Source: Laccaria trichodermophora | Taxonomy: Eukaryota; Basidiomycota; Agaricomycetes; Agaricales; Hydnangiaceae | DNA: 64,000 nucleotides | Assembly (NCBI GenBank): GCA_018417955.1 | Contig: JACTVC010000004.1 | Coordinates: 310,001 to 374,000, forward strand | Direction: 5' to 3' | Shown here: positions 1 through 11,507 of the stretch, one piece after another | Position numbering within the stretch: the first letter of the stretch is position 1 | How the letters are laid out: the number at the start of each line of letters is the position of its first letter | Notes under the pieces: generated by a model | Told to the model about the DNA's origin: nothing | Databases searched by the model: none | What the model saw: the letters and a program-made list of their open reading frames with translations, nothing else | Made by a program: the position numbers and the translations under genes

Positions 1-935
1 CACAAGGACCGCTCGTCCGTTTGGCGCGTATAAGAGCTTCCCAGAAGCGCATTGACCGTGGCTTCAAAACAAGCCAATGAACAAAAGGAACGACGAGGAT
101 CTCGCCGAGAACGGACGAGATATGTTCATTTTGGCCATGCCAGGCTGAACTAGGCGAAGCGCAGCCAATATGTGACAGTTTGGCGAGTTCATGGGGTCCA
201 AAGAAAGGTATGAACGAGGGCTTCCCAGCGCAAAAGAGACGAGAGCAATCGGGGTGTTGGTTGGCGAGATATGACATGAACAAGTCACATGCAAATGGTT
301 GTTGGAGGGATGGTGCTGTGACACGAGAACCGCTTGTCCGTTTGACGCGTATGAGGGCTTCCCAGAAGCGCATTGACCGTGGCTTTAAAACGAGCCAAAG
401 AACAAAAGGGACGACGAAGATCTCGCCGAGAATGGATGAAACATGCTCATCTTGGTCATACCAGGCTGAACTAGGCGAAGCACCGCCAATAGGTGACCGT
501 TTGGCGAGTTCAGGGAGTCCACAGAAAGGTGTGAATGAGGGCTTTCCAACGCAAAAAGGATGAGCGCAATCGGGGCATCGGTTGGCGAGATATGACATGA
601 ACAAGTCACATGTAAGTGGTTGTTGGAGGGATGGTGCTGTAACACAGGAACCGCTCGTCCGTTTGACGCGTATGAGGGCTTCCCAGAAGCGCATTGACCG
701 TGGCTTCAAAACGAGCCAAAGAACAAAAGGAACGACGAGGATCTCGCCGAAAACGGACGAGAAATGTTCATTTTGGTCATACCAGGCTGAAGTAGGTGAA
801 GCGCACCCAATACGCGACCGTTTGGCGTGTTCAGGGGGTCCAAAGAAAGGTATGAACGAGGGCCTCCCAGCGCAAAAGAGACGAGAGCAATCGGGGCGTC
901 GGTTGGCGAGATATGAGGTGAATAAGTCCCATGTT
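1..935. repeat. 321-bp tandem repeat, about 2.9 copies
   Basis: The phrase ccgctcgtccgt recurs at 9, 330 and 651, giving a period of exactly 321 bp (107 codons). The last copy decays near 935. Because the period is a multiple of three and stops are few, long reading frames stay open on both strands across unit borders, but none has a convincing start, intron pattern or known domain. I read it as a long-period satellite or the end of an array that continues left of the window, not as a gene. Confidence 0.85.
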
Positions 936-2129
936 GATGTCCCATCAACCCCATCCAACCCAAAACCACTCCAAACCCTTCTAACCATTCAGAAACCAAG
1001 AAGAGCCATTCCAGGGAGCTCATAGAGAAGTAAGGAGGATGAGAACACTCATTCCTCAAGCAAGAAAACAGCAAAGATTGGGAGAGAAGCATAGTAGGGC
1101 ATAGCACATAATTTCCAGAGCAGCAGACTGAACTGGAGGGATGTCAATGAACATCTGGCTGTTCTTGAAAGGCCTAGATGCTAAAAGACAAGGGAGATGG
1201 TTGAGGAACAGGTGGAGTCTGAGAGACAGTGAAGCAGCGCAAAGCAGCAGGCGACACTGGTTGTGGGCGACCTCCTCACCAAGTCAATGGTCGCGTAGTC
1301 GCGGAATCCAGACATAGGTGAGTAGGAACTCTCCTCACAGTAGACTTCAGGCCACGTAGTCGCAAAATCCCAAAGCCCAGCTGCTCAGAGTCAGCGCAGC
1401 AACCCAATCGAACAAACCTCAACCAGCTGTGCAAGCACAAGCTAAAGTCAATGGTTCATCCAACTGAAGGATGGATGAGCCCTTTCACATGAAGTAATAA
1501 GCCTGCCGCGAAGTGCGTGAGCTGCAGCTACCATCCATGCTAAGGTTCCTCCTGTGATGAGCTGGCGCATTCCCACAACTCTCCAGCTCTCCCTCTACCA
1601 AGAAATGCAGACTTCAACCATGCTTTGGTGAAGTCCGCGGTGCCCCCACCATTGTGAAGCGTTCACTCTGAACTTCTCGCATAGCTGAAGCCAAGAGGGA
1701 AGGAGGAGGCAAGAATGGGTGGATCTGGGATCAACACCCATGAGTGAGCAATGAGCAGTTACAAGATACTCAGCTGGCCCAACATGATTATGCATACTGT
1801 AGGAAGTACAGTTATACAAAGCACTACATGTAGTGCAAGAGGATGGCAAGACTGCTGACAAGGTGGTGGTTCAAGACAAAAGATCAATATATTATGTAAG
1901 ATATCCAAATCTAGCTATATACTACTGTTTGACTATGGCCTCTGGGCATTCCCTTCCAATCCTATATCACATTACCATATATGTAATTTTTGAAAAACGG
2001 TGTCCTTGTCCCAGACATGACACCAGAGCCATAGGCCCTCAGCAGACACTCAAATCTCTGTTATATCTAGAAGTGCAAGCCTCAGCCCTTTGTGTGTCCA
2101 TCGACAATTGTTAAACCTCCTCAGTCAAG
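936..2129. other. no gene recognised
   Basis: Between the repeat array and the F-box fragment I see no frame with recognisable domains or consistent splice structure. The last 60 bases resemble the sequence just upstream of the intact F-box gene (for example tgtgtccatcgacaat), so the right edge is the duplicated promoter of that gene. Confidence 0.5.
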
Positions 2130-4486
2130 ATGGCGAATTCAGTGGAAATCGCACAAGATATTATCAACAATTTTATTGCAGCACTTGGCAAGAACGAATT
2201 TGTGTGCGAGTACCTCACAGACTAGATGGGGACCTTGATATATCCTAGTTTATTGAGTCAATTCTTTTTTTTCATACTAAAATTGCTGATAGATATTATA
2301 GCATATTTGACCATAAAATATATACTCAGATAAATCCATGTCATATTGTTTAATGTAAAACCTAAGGCTTCACACTGTATGTTGTCCTCTTTGTGCCTTT
2401 TCATAGAAGGAGTTCCTGCTTGTTGCAGATGACTCAATGGGAAGTGTGCCATCCAGGTGCAGAATCTCCAGGACTCAAATCAATTGAAGCTTCAATCAGA
2501 GTCAACCCTTGGCTTTTGTGAATTGAGATTGCTGGCAGGCCAACAGCCCAAGGTCAATGGAAGCTGGGTTCATGAATGGGTTTTTTCTGTCTTGTCTTTC
2601 TAATGTGCTGTTGGGGTAATTGGAATTTCTAAGTTAGCTTGGACTCCAGCCTGAGCCTTGAGGGTTGACATGAGTAAGTGAGGGGGCCAGAATCTGAGTC
2701 AAACTTTGAGGCTGAGTAGGATCAGGTAAATGAATCTGAGAAGGCCCAGCTCCAGCAATCTGCATGGGCAAAATAGGAGTAACTAAAAATATTGGACAAT
2801 CCATGTTTTTGTGTTTTATAAAAAAAAATCACACACTGGTGTGTTGTACCTGCCCCATCAGATTGGAAGTAGAGGTCAGAAGCTAACACTCATCCATCAA
2901 ACAAAGTAAGAAAGATTTATAGCACTTACCACAATTTTGTGATTGTATTTTGAATCTGAACATTGTCAGCAAGGTTTTTTCAGCCTTTTTTTTGTGGCCA
3001 GAAGATCAGGGTCAGAAGGCATAGCTCAAGGAAATTTCAAATTTATGTAAGATGTAAATCAGAAGCCAAGGAAGGAGAAAGAGGGCAATGGAATCAGAGA
3101 ATGGATACATGGATGTCAGGTGGTTTGAATTGGACTACAGGAACTATGTAGATCAAATTAGGTAAGGGAGAAATACCAAACTTGAGATCAGACTCAGAAG
3201 AGAAGAATCAGATCCAGAAATGACCTGACACAGAGTTTATGGAGATGGAAAGGAGATATCACATTTGTGTCATGTGAGTTGTGCACATATCAGTAAGTTC
3301 GCACGGGGTGTCCATGCTGTGCAATGTGTAAACACGGCCAACTACTTGTGGATTAGGTCATCATCTACATTTTGGAGTCGGTTAGCAGTACAAAGGGGAG
3401 CAAGCTCCCCAATGACAGGCGTTCACTCAAGCAATGTGCCCTGGTTTCTTCTTCCTTCCTTCTCCCAAGTCGCAAGCAGCTATTCTACAGCATTAGTTTC
3501 GGATCCAGCAATGAAGGTTGCCAGAGACTTCATCAAGTCCTTGTCCAAAATCCAGTCATTCGATCCTTTGTCAGAAGGATAAATGTCGACGTCCATCGCC
3601 AGTGGCGTTGGGGCGGTTCCGGACGGACTGAACCTGCTTCTGACAAGGTGTTACTTGCCATTCTTCAACTCCCGTTCTGTCACCTGGAGGAATTCCTTCT
3701 CTCTTATTTCGACGCTGCGAAAAGTTGGAGCAGCAGACTGAAGGATGCGCTCTCCACTCTCATACATTCACCTCTCAAAATCCTCTACCTCTATGACATC
3801 GACAATGTACCAATTGGCATCTTCCTTGGCATTGTCAGCCTTAAGGAATTACATCTAAGTGATGTCTCGCTCAACTATTCTGATGGCGAGCAGCCAAGCT
3901 CTCTGACACCGAAGGGAGTGGCAACAACGGCTTCTCATCTGGTGATTGACCGATGTGTGTGGTCTTTTGGGGAGCCAAAGCGAGGTAGGAGATTTCCTAA
4001 ATATGCTTATTCCTCACTGATTTGGATTCTCGCGACATAGATTATCCGACTGAGGCAAGATTCTTACCATTCATGTCCCATCTGCGCGTTCTTGAAATTA
4101 ACATCAACCTGTCTTCCGCAAGGATGTCTGACTTCACCATCTTGTCCTCTTTGATGCATTGTCTTTGTGTCAGTCTCTCATCCCCTGCCACACTTGAACA
4201 TATCAAGCTCAAGATTACATTTGAAGGCAATGATAACTGCTTCAATTTCTATGCATTTTACAGGGATTTAGGCCGTGATGCTGTTTGGCGCCATCTAGAC
4301 TCCCTTGTAACCCATCCGGCTGGTTCACAGTTACAAAGAGTCAACATCGACATCGATTATTCTTTTCGTTACGACAACGATATGGAGGAACCCGACAATG
4401 ATGAAATCTTGGAAGTTGTTCTTGATAGTTTACCTCTACTTAGCGACAAAGGGATTTTGTTCGTTGAAGCTAAGACGGAGAGTTGA
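2130..4486 (+). pseudogene. F-box gene copy 1, interrupted
   Basis: This is a broken copy of the F-box gene at 6943-8369. The start (atg at 2130, MANSVEIAQDI...) matches that gene for about 75 nt, then unrelated sequence runs from about 2204 to 3420. Homology resumes at the codons for LKQCALVSSS and continues to the stop at 4484-4486. The 56-nt intron of copy 2 is conserved here at 3985-4040 and keeps frame. Relative to copy 2 one LRR-like block is missing from the middle. F-box proteins recruit substrates to SCF ubiquitin ligases; this copy lacks an intact F-box unless the insertion is removed. Confidence 0.75.
2204..3420. other. 1.2-kb insertion in F-box copy 1
   Basis: Sequence absent from the intact F-box gene, inserted after codon 25 or so. 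It is richer in A/T than the flanks and has no recognised coding frame, no clear terminal inverted repeats and no unambiguous target duplication, although imperfect caatgaca-like sequence lies at both junctions. Source unknown. Confidence 0.6.
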
Positions 4487-5160
4487 CATGGTTTCCATAG
4501 CTGCCGAATGGGGTGGTGACTGGCCAGTGGTGAAGAGGGAAAGCAACAAAGGAGATGAGGAGGCCCACTTGCTTGCGAAATTTGGAAATAAGGATATTCA
4601 ACTGTTGGTCTTGATATGTCGTGATTGCATGGAGTGGTGATATAGTACTAAGGAGGGATTCTGTTCGTGTTATGGAGCAGGTTCGCAGAATCACAATGTA
4701 CTTGAAATACTAGTCTTGATGTGACTACGTCCAAGTTTCGTTCAGTATACATACACTGTCATGACAACTACAGCTGTTTCTGAAGCATGGGGACAGGCAA
4801 GTCAAGTGCTGCACTACCTATGCTCTCCAGGCTTTGCTCGGCGCAGCAATCACACTGTAAAATCTCATTTGTATGCAAGATTTGGTTCCCAGACTGTATT
4901 TGCAGATTTATTCATTCAAATCTTTCAACTACTTTGTATTCATCCTCAGCAACAGATGCTTGTGCACAGACTCCATATATAATATCCTTTCACTCCTTTA
5001 ATGTACACAACTAGCATTGTTGGTTATCATTAACTAAAGCTACCTGATTGATAATAAGTTTTGTAGCATACTCCGAGTAAGGTTCTTCGCTCTGTGGTCC
5101 AGAACATACCCCACTGTGGTCCAGAACGTACCCCACTGTGGATCGCCTTAACAATGTTTG
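4487..5160. repeat. duplicated 3' flank of the F-box gene plus tip of the monooxygenase
   Basis: 4487-4750 matches 8370-8600, and 5069-5160 matches 8676-8745, which is the last part of the minus-strand FAD monooxygenase. The duplication that created F-box copy 1 therefore also carried about 80 bp of the neighbouring gene. Short unrelated inserts interrupt the match near 4757-4975 and 5003-5064. One phrase (ccccactgtggtccagaac) is itself repeated at about 5090-5125. Confidence 0.7.
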
Positions 5161-5820
5161 TCCAGCTAGATGATCAGGTGCAACACCTGACTGGGATCTT
5201 TAACGAGTTGGAATTCGAAAGGATATTAACAATGGACACAGAGTTAACACGTGGAAGAATTCTGAAAATAAGTTGTATCAGCATGCATCACAGGATGGCT
5301 ACCTCAAAAAATCAACGACTTACTTTGCCTCTTTCTGTTGGTCTCTATCGATAATCAGATAGTTCAATGAACTCGTTACAGGCGAAGAGAGGAAAATCTC
5401 AACTATAAGAGGTATCAGAACAATTCAACGTAATTCTCAATGAGGACATCGAGGAACCTTATCGGTCTGCAGGTGCTAGTGATTGTAGGAACAGAGTTGA
5501 CGCAGCATTTCAAAGTCGAGTAATGGGGGCTACTTACTTGACGGAGTCAGCACTAATTGGCAGACTATCCTGTACGGGTTTGCCAAAGAGGGCTTGGTTG
5601 ATGTCCGACGGCGATTTCGCGAGCAACGTGCAAGATAAGAACAGAAAGTGGAGCGCCTTGTTCCTGACATGCAGGTGCGGTACGGTCATGTGTGATTTCT
5701 GTTTGTTTTTGAAAACGACTGGGATTTGTTTCCAATCCGACTGTCCCATCTTTCAGAGCCAGAGTAACAAAAAATTTTCATGGACCCACTGATGCCAAAA
5801 AATCGACCCCCCCATCGTCG
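5161..5820. other. no gene recognised
   Basis: No frame with recognisable domains, introns or repeats was found in this stretch between the duplication end and the membrane-protein remnant. Confidence 0.4.
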
Positions 5821-5823
5821 AAT

Positions 5824-6590
5824 TCATTGAACACCATTCACACTTTTGCACCATTGAAGAACGCTCCCGATCAAGAACGCCCAGGTGCCCCAGAAGGTAT
5901 ACAGCGAGCTCTGATATAACACGCCGCTCTTGGGCACAAACCCGTACCCCAGTGCGTGAACCCTATGTCGCCGATGAAGTCCCTGACGTGGGATGCCAAG
6001 AAAATAAGGAGGATCGGGAGAGGAGAATCCTTGAGTTATTGACGGGTTGACGTAGGATTTTTTCAATGTTGCAGCCTAAGGAGCGAGGTTCTGGTTTGTA
6101 CCATTTGTGTTGGGATTCGAGCATGATGAACGTGCTAGCGAGATGAGGGTCGGTGGGGTAGACTTAAAAGGAAGGGTATAACTTACTGTAAACCCGAGCT
6201 TGTCGAGAACACGCCGCCTCTTACGTTATTCCTGGATAAGACATGGAAGGCAGGGCGGTAAAGCTAGAAGTGTTGGTGTTACTATCCGAGCCCACATATA
6301 TGATATAATCCATAACGTACCCGCTGATCCAAAGGATAGTCGCATCACAAAGCTGGAAAAATGCCGCCAAAAAAACCAAGCTCGCGCCAGGACTTCCTAT
6401 CAAGTGTAAACCAATATCCAATGCTTCTCCCCTCCCCGATCCTCTCTCTTTGCCTCTCTGACTATGGTGAACGGCCCAACCAAGGGAGGCGTGGTCGTCG
6501 CTGTTCCAGGCCTCCCACATACTGCAAATGGATCGATATCTAAATTCGATGGTCGCGCCGATTAAGGCAGTGAGCCCGTGCTTACTATGA
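5824..6590 (-). pseudogene. possible multi-pass membrane protein remnant
   Basis: Two minus-strand segments encode hydrophobic helices. One (about 6221-6440) contains HLIGSPGASLVFLAAFFQL and a second helix ILWISGYVMDYIIYVG; the other (5824-5900) contains LYTFWGTWAFLIGSVLQW. The pattern of a helix ending in LIGSxLxW recalls small fungal membrane proteins with YrhK-like helices, but that is a guess. I could not join the segments with good splice sites, and a stop lies upstream of the first, so this is either an intron-rich gene that I could not model or a relic. Confidence 0.35.
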
Positions 6591-6942
6591 ACACGCCAAA
6601 GTGGTAATTGGTGAGCGGGAGGAAGGAGGCGACGCCATTAACGACCTAGATGATGTTTCCTGGTGTGAAGCTCTGAGCCAATTAGCTATTGAATCTGTAT
6701 TTTTGCAGAGTGATTGTAAGACGTACTGTAGCCACCCAAGTAGACGTGCTATCTTCCTCAACAAAGTTGTTTCATGGCGTTTTTTCGTTGGTACTATGAT
6801 GTCTAAAAGGTCCGTTTCGGCATACGCCGCGTGGAGATATGCCTATAGGCCTTGAAATCTGTATACAACTTGACGCCCACGGCGGCCCACCTTTGTGCGT
6901 CCATCGACAATCAATAATCGATAATCCCCGATCCCAGTCAAC

Positions 6943-8369
6943 ATGTCGAATTCAGTGGAAATCCCACAAGATATTATCGACAATGTTATTGCGGTACTTG
7001 GCAATGACAAGCACTGGCATGCACTCAAGCAATGTGCCCTAGTTTCTTCTTCCTTCCTTCTCCCAAGTCGCAAACAGCTATTCCACAGCATTAGTTTCGG
7101 ATCCAGCAATGAAGGTTGCCAGAGGCTTCATCAAATCCTCGTCCAAAATCCAGTCATTCGATCCTTTGTCAGAAGGATAAATGTCGACGTCCATCGCCAG
7201 TGGCGTTGGGGCGGTTCCGGACGGACTGAACCTGCTTCTGACAAGGTGTTACTTGCCATTCTCCAACTCCCATTCTGTCACCTAGAGGAATTCCTTCTCT
7301 CTTATTTCGACGCTGCGAAACGTTGGAGCGGTGAACTGAAGGATGCGCTCTCCACTCTCATACATTCACCTACCCTCAGGTTCCTCTCCCTCTTTGAGAT
7401 CAACAACGTACCAATTACCCTCTTTTTTGACATTGCCCACTTCACCGAATTACGTCTAAGTAATGTCTCGCTCAACTATTCTGATGGCGAGCAATCAAGC
7501 TCTCTGACACCGAAGGGAGTGGCGACAACGACTTCTTGGCATAACGTCTACAATCCATCAACTACCCTCTTCCATAGCATGGTCCACCTTACGAAATTAC
7601 ATCTAATGTCAGTCTCACTGAAGGACACACTCTCGATCCTCAAACATTCACCCACCCTCAAAATCCTCCATCTTTATGACATCGACAATGTACCAATTAC
7701 CATCTTCCTTGGCATTGTCCATCTTACGGAATTACATCTAAGTTATGTCTCGCTCAACTATTCTGATGGCGAGCAGCCAAGCTCTCTGACATCGAAGGGA
7801 GTGGTGACAACGGCTTCTCATCTGGTGATTGACCGATGCGTATGGTCTTTCGGGAAGCCAAAGCGAGGTAGAAGAATTCCTAAATATGCTTATTCCTCAC
7901 TGATTCGGATTCTCGCGACATAGATTATCCGACTGAGGCGAGATTCTTACCATTCATATCCCATCTACGCGTTCTTGAAATTAACATCAACCCGTCTTCC
8001 GCAAGGATGTCTGACTTTGCCATCTTGTCCTTTTTGATGCGTTGTCTTTGTGCCAGTCTCTCATCCCCTGCCACACTTGAACATCTCGAGCTCAACATTA
8101 CGTTTAGAGGCAATGATAACCGCTTCAATCACGATGCATTTTACAGGGATTTAGGCCGCGATGCTGTTTGGCGCCATCTAGACTCCCTTGTAACCCATCC
8201 GGCTGGTTCACAATTACAAAGAGTCGATATTGACATCAGATATTCCTTTCGTTATGATGACGATGTGGTAGAACCCGACAATGACGAAATCCTGGAAGCT
8301 GTCCTTCATGGTTTACCGCGACTTCGAGACAAAGGGATTTTGTTCGTTGAAGCTAAAGTGGGGAGTTGA
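6943..8369 (+). CDS. F-box domain protein, intact copy 2
   Basis: Two exons, 6943-7867 and 7924-8369, encode 456 aa. The 56-nt intron (7868-7923, gtagaa...catag) is needed to pass an otherwise in-frame stop, is conserved in copy 1, and restores the frame exactly. Residues about 5-50 (IPQDIIDNVIAVL...KQCALVSSSFLLPSRKQLF) form the F-box typical of agaricomycete F-box/LRR-like proteins. The middle contains repeated leucine-rich strands, with one block (LSLFEINNVPITLFF) duplicated as LHLYDIDNVPITIFL. Expected role: substrate adaptor of an SCF E3 ubiquitin ligase; the substrate is unknown. It is convergent with the monooxygenase, about 290 bp apart. Large F-box families in mushrooms turn over quickly, which fits the broken duplicate nearby. 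Confidence 0.85.
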
Positions 8370-8659
8370 CATGGTTTTCATAGCTGAATACCTATCGGTG
8401 GTGACTGGCCAACGGCAAAGAGGTAAAACAACAAAGGAGATGAGGAGGCCCGCCCTTGCGGAGATTTGAAACAAGGATATTCATCTGTTGGTCGTAATAT
8501 GTCATGATTGCATGGAGAGGCGATATACTAACGAGGGGTCAAACACTTCCCGTTCGTTGTATAATTATAACTCTCAATGTGATTATGTCCAGGTTTCATT
8601 CGGCATAGATATTTACAGATTCATTTGTACAAATCACGCCGTAGATAACCAATATTCTT

Positions 8660-9904
8660 TCACTCCTTTAACGTAGCATACCCCGAGTCAGGTTCTCCAC
8701 TCTGTGGTCCAGGACGTACCCCGCTGTGGATCGCCTTAACCATGTTCGCCATAGCCTCAGTGCCCCCGCGGCTAAAGCTCTGTTGCATCCTATTCCACGT
8801 ATGCTGTGTGTTGTGTTTAGCTCGCTCGAACATGGAAGATTGGTAGGTTTGGATCGCTGCAGCAAGGTCAAAGGTTCCCTCTTGCTCGTCTTTATGAGTG
8901 ATAATCGCACGTGTAAGCTCGAGGGCGTCAAGCATGGCGACGTTTACCCCAACGCCCGCGAATGGTGTCATCAAATGAGCAGCATCGCCCAGGAGGGTAA
9001 CGCCAGGATGGGGATTCCACTGAGTGCCGATGGGTAACATGTATAGCGTGCGAGGAATGAGTTCGTCTTTGCTTTCCAAGATGATCCTCTTCAAATCATT
9101 TGGAAAGTCGTTGTAATACCTATCAACGAGTTCCTTTCGAGCGATCTCCGGCTTGGTCCAATCAATCCCGCAGTCCTTCGTCCACGTCTCGTCTTGGCGC
9201 AAGCCGGCGTACACTCGGATGCTGTCATTGCTGTTCCGCTGCGAAAGCAAAACTCTCCCCTCATCAAATGTGAAGCAGCTACCTGCACCTATGAAGGCCG
9301 ATAACCAAGGGTAACGTTCCTCCACATCGAGCGCCCACATCTCGATGACGGATACGCCCGAGTAGAACGGCTTGACGTCTGTAAGAAATAGTCGCACCTT
9401 CGACCACGCGCCATCTGCACCGACGACGAGGTCGAAGCCTTTCTCTATGCCATCGGCAAAATGCAGGTCGTATTTGTTATCACTTTGCCCTTGCTCAACG
9501 CGGAGCAGCTTCCTTCCCCAATGCACAACGCCCGGTTTGAGTGAATTCAAGAGGAGGTTCCGTAGATCAATTCGATCAATTTCGGGACGACCAGCGGTCT
9601 CGAAAGTGAGTGGGGCGTCGCCTCCGTTGTCATCCCATAGGACGGTACCTTCTGGGTTGACGAGTTTGAGTGCATCACCCTCAGGACGAGCGTACTTCTT
9701 AAACTCGTCGTAGAGACCGGCTTCGCGGAGGGCGAGCTGGCCGGATTCGGCGTGAAGATCGAGGGTACCGCCTTGATTGCGCTCGTTTGCGACGGTTTCG
9801 AACTCGTAAATGGTGAACACGATGTTATGTTGCTGGAGGAGGTTGGCGAGCGTTAAACCGCTCGGTCCAGCGCCTATGATTGCAATTTTAGGATTGGTGG
9901 ACAT
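8660..9904 (-). CDS. FAD-dependent monooxygenase, TetX-like
   Basis: One uninterrupted frame of 414 aa. The Rossmann FAD-binding motif GAGPSG is at residues 11-16, the second nucleotide motif GADGAWS at 162-168, and the FAD ribose-binding motif GDAAHLMTPFAGVG at 306-319, all in the order and spacing of class A flavoprotein monooxygenases (PF01494 family). These enzymes hydroxylate aromatic or polyketide-like substrates using NAD(P)H and O2; the substrate here is unknown. No signal peptide is seen, so it is probably cytosolic. The gene lacks introns while most neighbours have several, which fits (but does not prove) acquisition from bacteria or retroposition. A TATA-like tatataaaac on the minus strand lies about 70 bp upstream and is part of a duplicated promoter block. 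Confidence 0.9.
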   Translation of the reverse strand: MSTNPKIAIIGAGPSGLTLANLLQQHNIVFTIYEFETVANERNQGGTLDLHAESGQLALREAGLYDEFKKYARPEGDALKLVNPEGTVLWDDNGGDAPLTFETAGRPEIDRIDLRNLLLNSLKPGVVHWGRKLLRVEQGQSDNKYDLHFADGIEKGFDLVVGADGAWSKVRLFLTDVKPFYSGVSVIEMWALDVEERYPWLSAFIGAGSCFTFDEGRVLLSQRNSNDSIRVYAGLRQDETWTKDCGIDWTKPEIARKELVDRYYNDFPNDLKRIILESKDELIPRTLYMLPIGTQWNPHPGVTLLGDAAHLMTPFAGVGVNVAMLDALELTRAIITHKDEQEGTFDLAAAIQTYQSSMFERAKHNTQHTWNRMQQSFSRGGTEAMANMVKAIHSGVRPGPQSGEPDSGYATLKE

Positions 9905-9958
9905 TTAGTGGATGGTAGTGCGTGGTTTGTGAGGCTGACCTTTGGTTGTAGACCAGCA

Positions 9959-10328
9959 GAGACGGCCTGGGTTTTATATAGCTGTGGTATACGATTCCGT
10001 AGACACTCGGCAACAACCGCGGGATAGCCATCATGCATCATGGAAGATGATCAAGTCTGCAGAACACTCCGTTATTACAGACGAGATCCTCTCTCATCGC
10101 ATTTCGGCTCTTTTGACCTCACCTTCACGCTTGCGCGCCCAGAGACGGCCTGGGTTTTATATAGCTGTGGTATACGATTCCGTAGACGCGTTCACTCGGC
10201 AACGACGGATAACCATCATGGAAGATGATCAAGTTTGAAAATGATCAATTTTAATACAACCTGTGTAACAGACGTGTCTCTCATCGCATCTCGGCTCTTT
10301 TCACCTCACCTTCACGCTTACGCGCCCG
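9959..10328 (-). promoter_or_regulatory. tandemly duplicated promoter block of the monooxygenase
   Basis: Two direct copies, about 9959-10140 and 10141-10328. Each begins agacggcctgggttttatat, continues with agctgtggtatacgattccg, and ends with a block containing tctcatcgcatttcggctct and ttcacgcttgcgcgccc. In the direction of the gene each copy supplies a TATA box (tatataaaac). Confidence 0.7.
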
Positions 10329-11507
10329 GCTGCCCCTCCTCAAACGCTTACGCGTCGCATACCCATATAGACACTTCTCGCCAACTTCTCACCTCTCACT
10401 TACCTTAAGGCTTACATTTCATGAACTCGAGTTTGCCACCAACCATAGAACCAAACAAGGCTTATCGCCTGGTCCATCTCATCCAACTTTCAAGTTACAT
10501 CAGGCTACATTCAAGTCCTTCTCACTCGAAAGCCTGTGGTACTTCATTCTGGATTCTACACAATACACACGGTTCTTCCCCAAAAATGGACCTTACTCCA
10601 GATGGTCAAAAAATTGCCAGTCTGCGAGATCGTTGGCGGTCGTGAACAATTGAAAATCGACTCCGAAGCGGTCATGGATGATGGAATAGTCAACAAAAGA
10701 CCATAGCCAAGTCATTTCCACGGGTCATCTGGCGGTCCGCTGCGGTGGCCAGGTCGTATCGACCGAGAAACCCAGCCCCCCTGAAGCATATCAAGACTCC
10801 GAATTTCAGGTGTGTTCGATTTGTCGATATGAACCCAAGTCTGGGACCAACTCACCTTCACCAATGGCAGATGTCACTGCTACTGGGCGTCGGTTTGCGC
10901 CTTTGGCAGGGAAAGTGGGACTGCGTTAAAACATTCACGGTCTCTCGTCCAAGCTGGTACAAAGCTGGTACGCACTTTTCCTGTTTATCTTTCCATGTGA
11001 AGCGAGCTGATAGTCAAGTGATAATCGTCTGCAGGTATAAGTATACCTTCCCGTGGACGGGGGCGACATATCATGCTGGAAAATAACTGAGTCTCCATCG
11101 GCAAAGGTTGGTCCTCAGGCGACCTCCATCGAGCGGTTTTTGAATTTGTCTTGTTTATTTAAAGGGGGGTAACTTGGAAATTTCAGTACGAGCGACTGTT
11201 CAGCATAGACCTCCCCTTTTGTCCTGTCGTATTTTTTTCGAATCAGTATTCTCCATCTCTTTCTACACTACCCTCGGCGACAGGCGCGATGCTAGATTTC
11301 GTTTGTCACGTTGAACTGGCGGTCAGTGGCGGATTTATTAGATAAGCTTCGTTCCTGACCCTTTGTTTTCAGGGTCCCATTACATACTTTTCACCCAATA
11401 TAAATCGGACGCGTTGTCACGTCTTTTGCACAAAGACTGCCCCGCACAACTCAGAGTCCCATCCCTACCTCCTACCTTCCGCCACTCCACTTCAAGCAAC
11501 AGCAGAA
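10329..11507. other. intergenic, no gene recognised
   Basis: Divergent spacer between the monooxygenase promoter and helicase copy A. Short open frames occur but none shows a domain or intron pattern. The last 60 bp (cctacctcctaccttccgcc) match the sequence upstream of helicase copy B, so they belong to the duplicated 5' leader. Confidence 0.5.
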
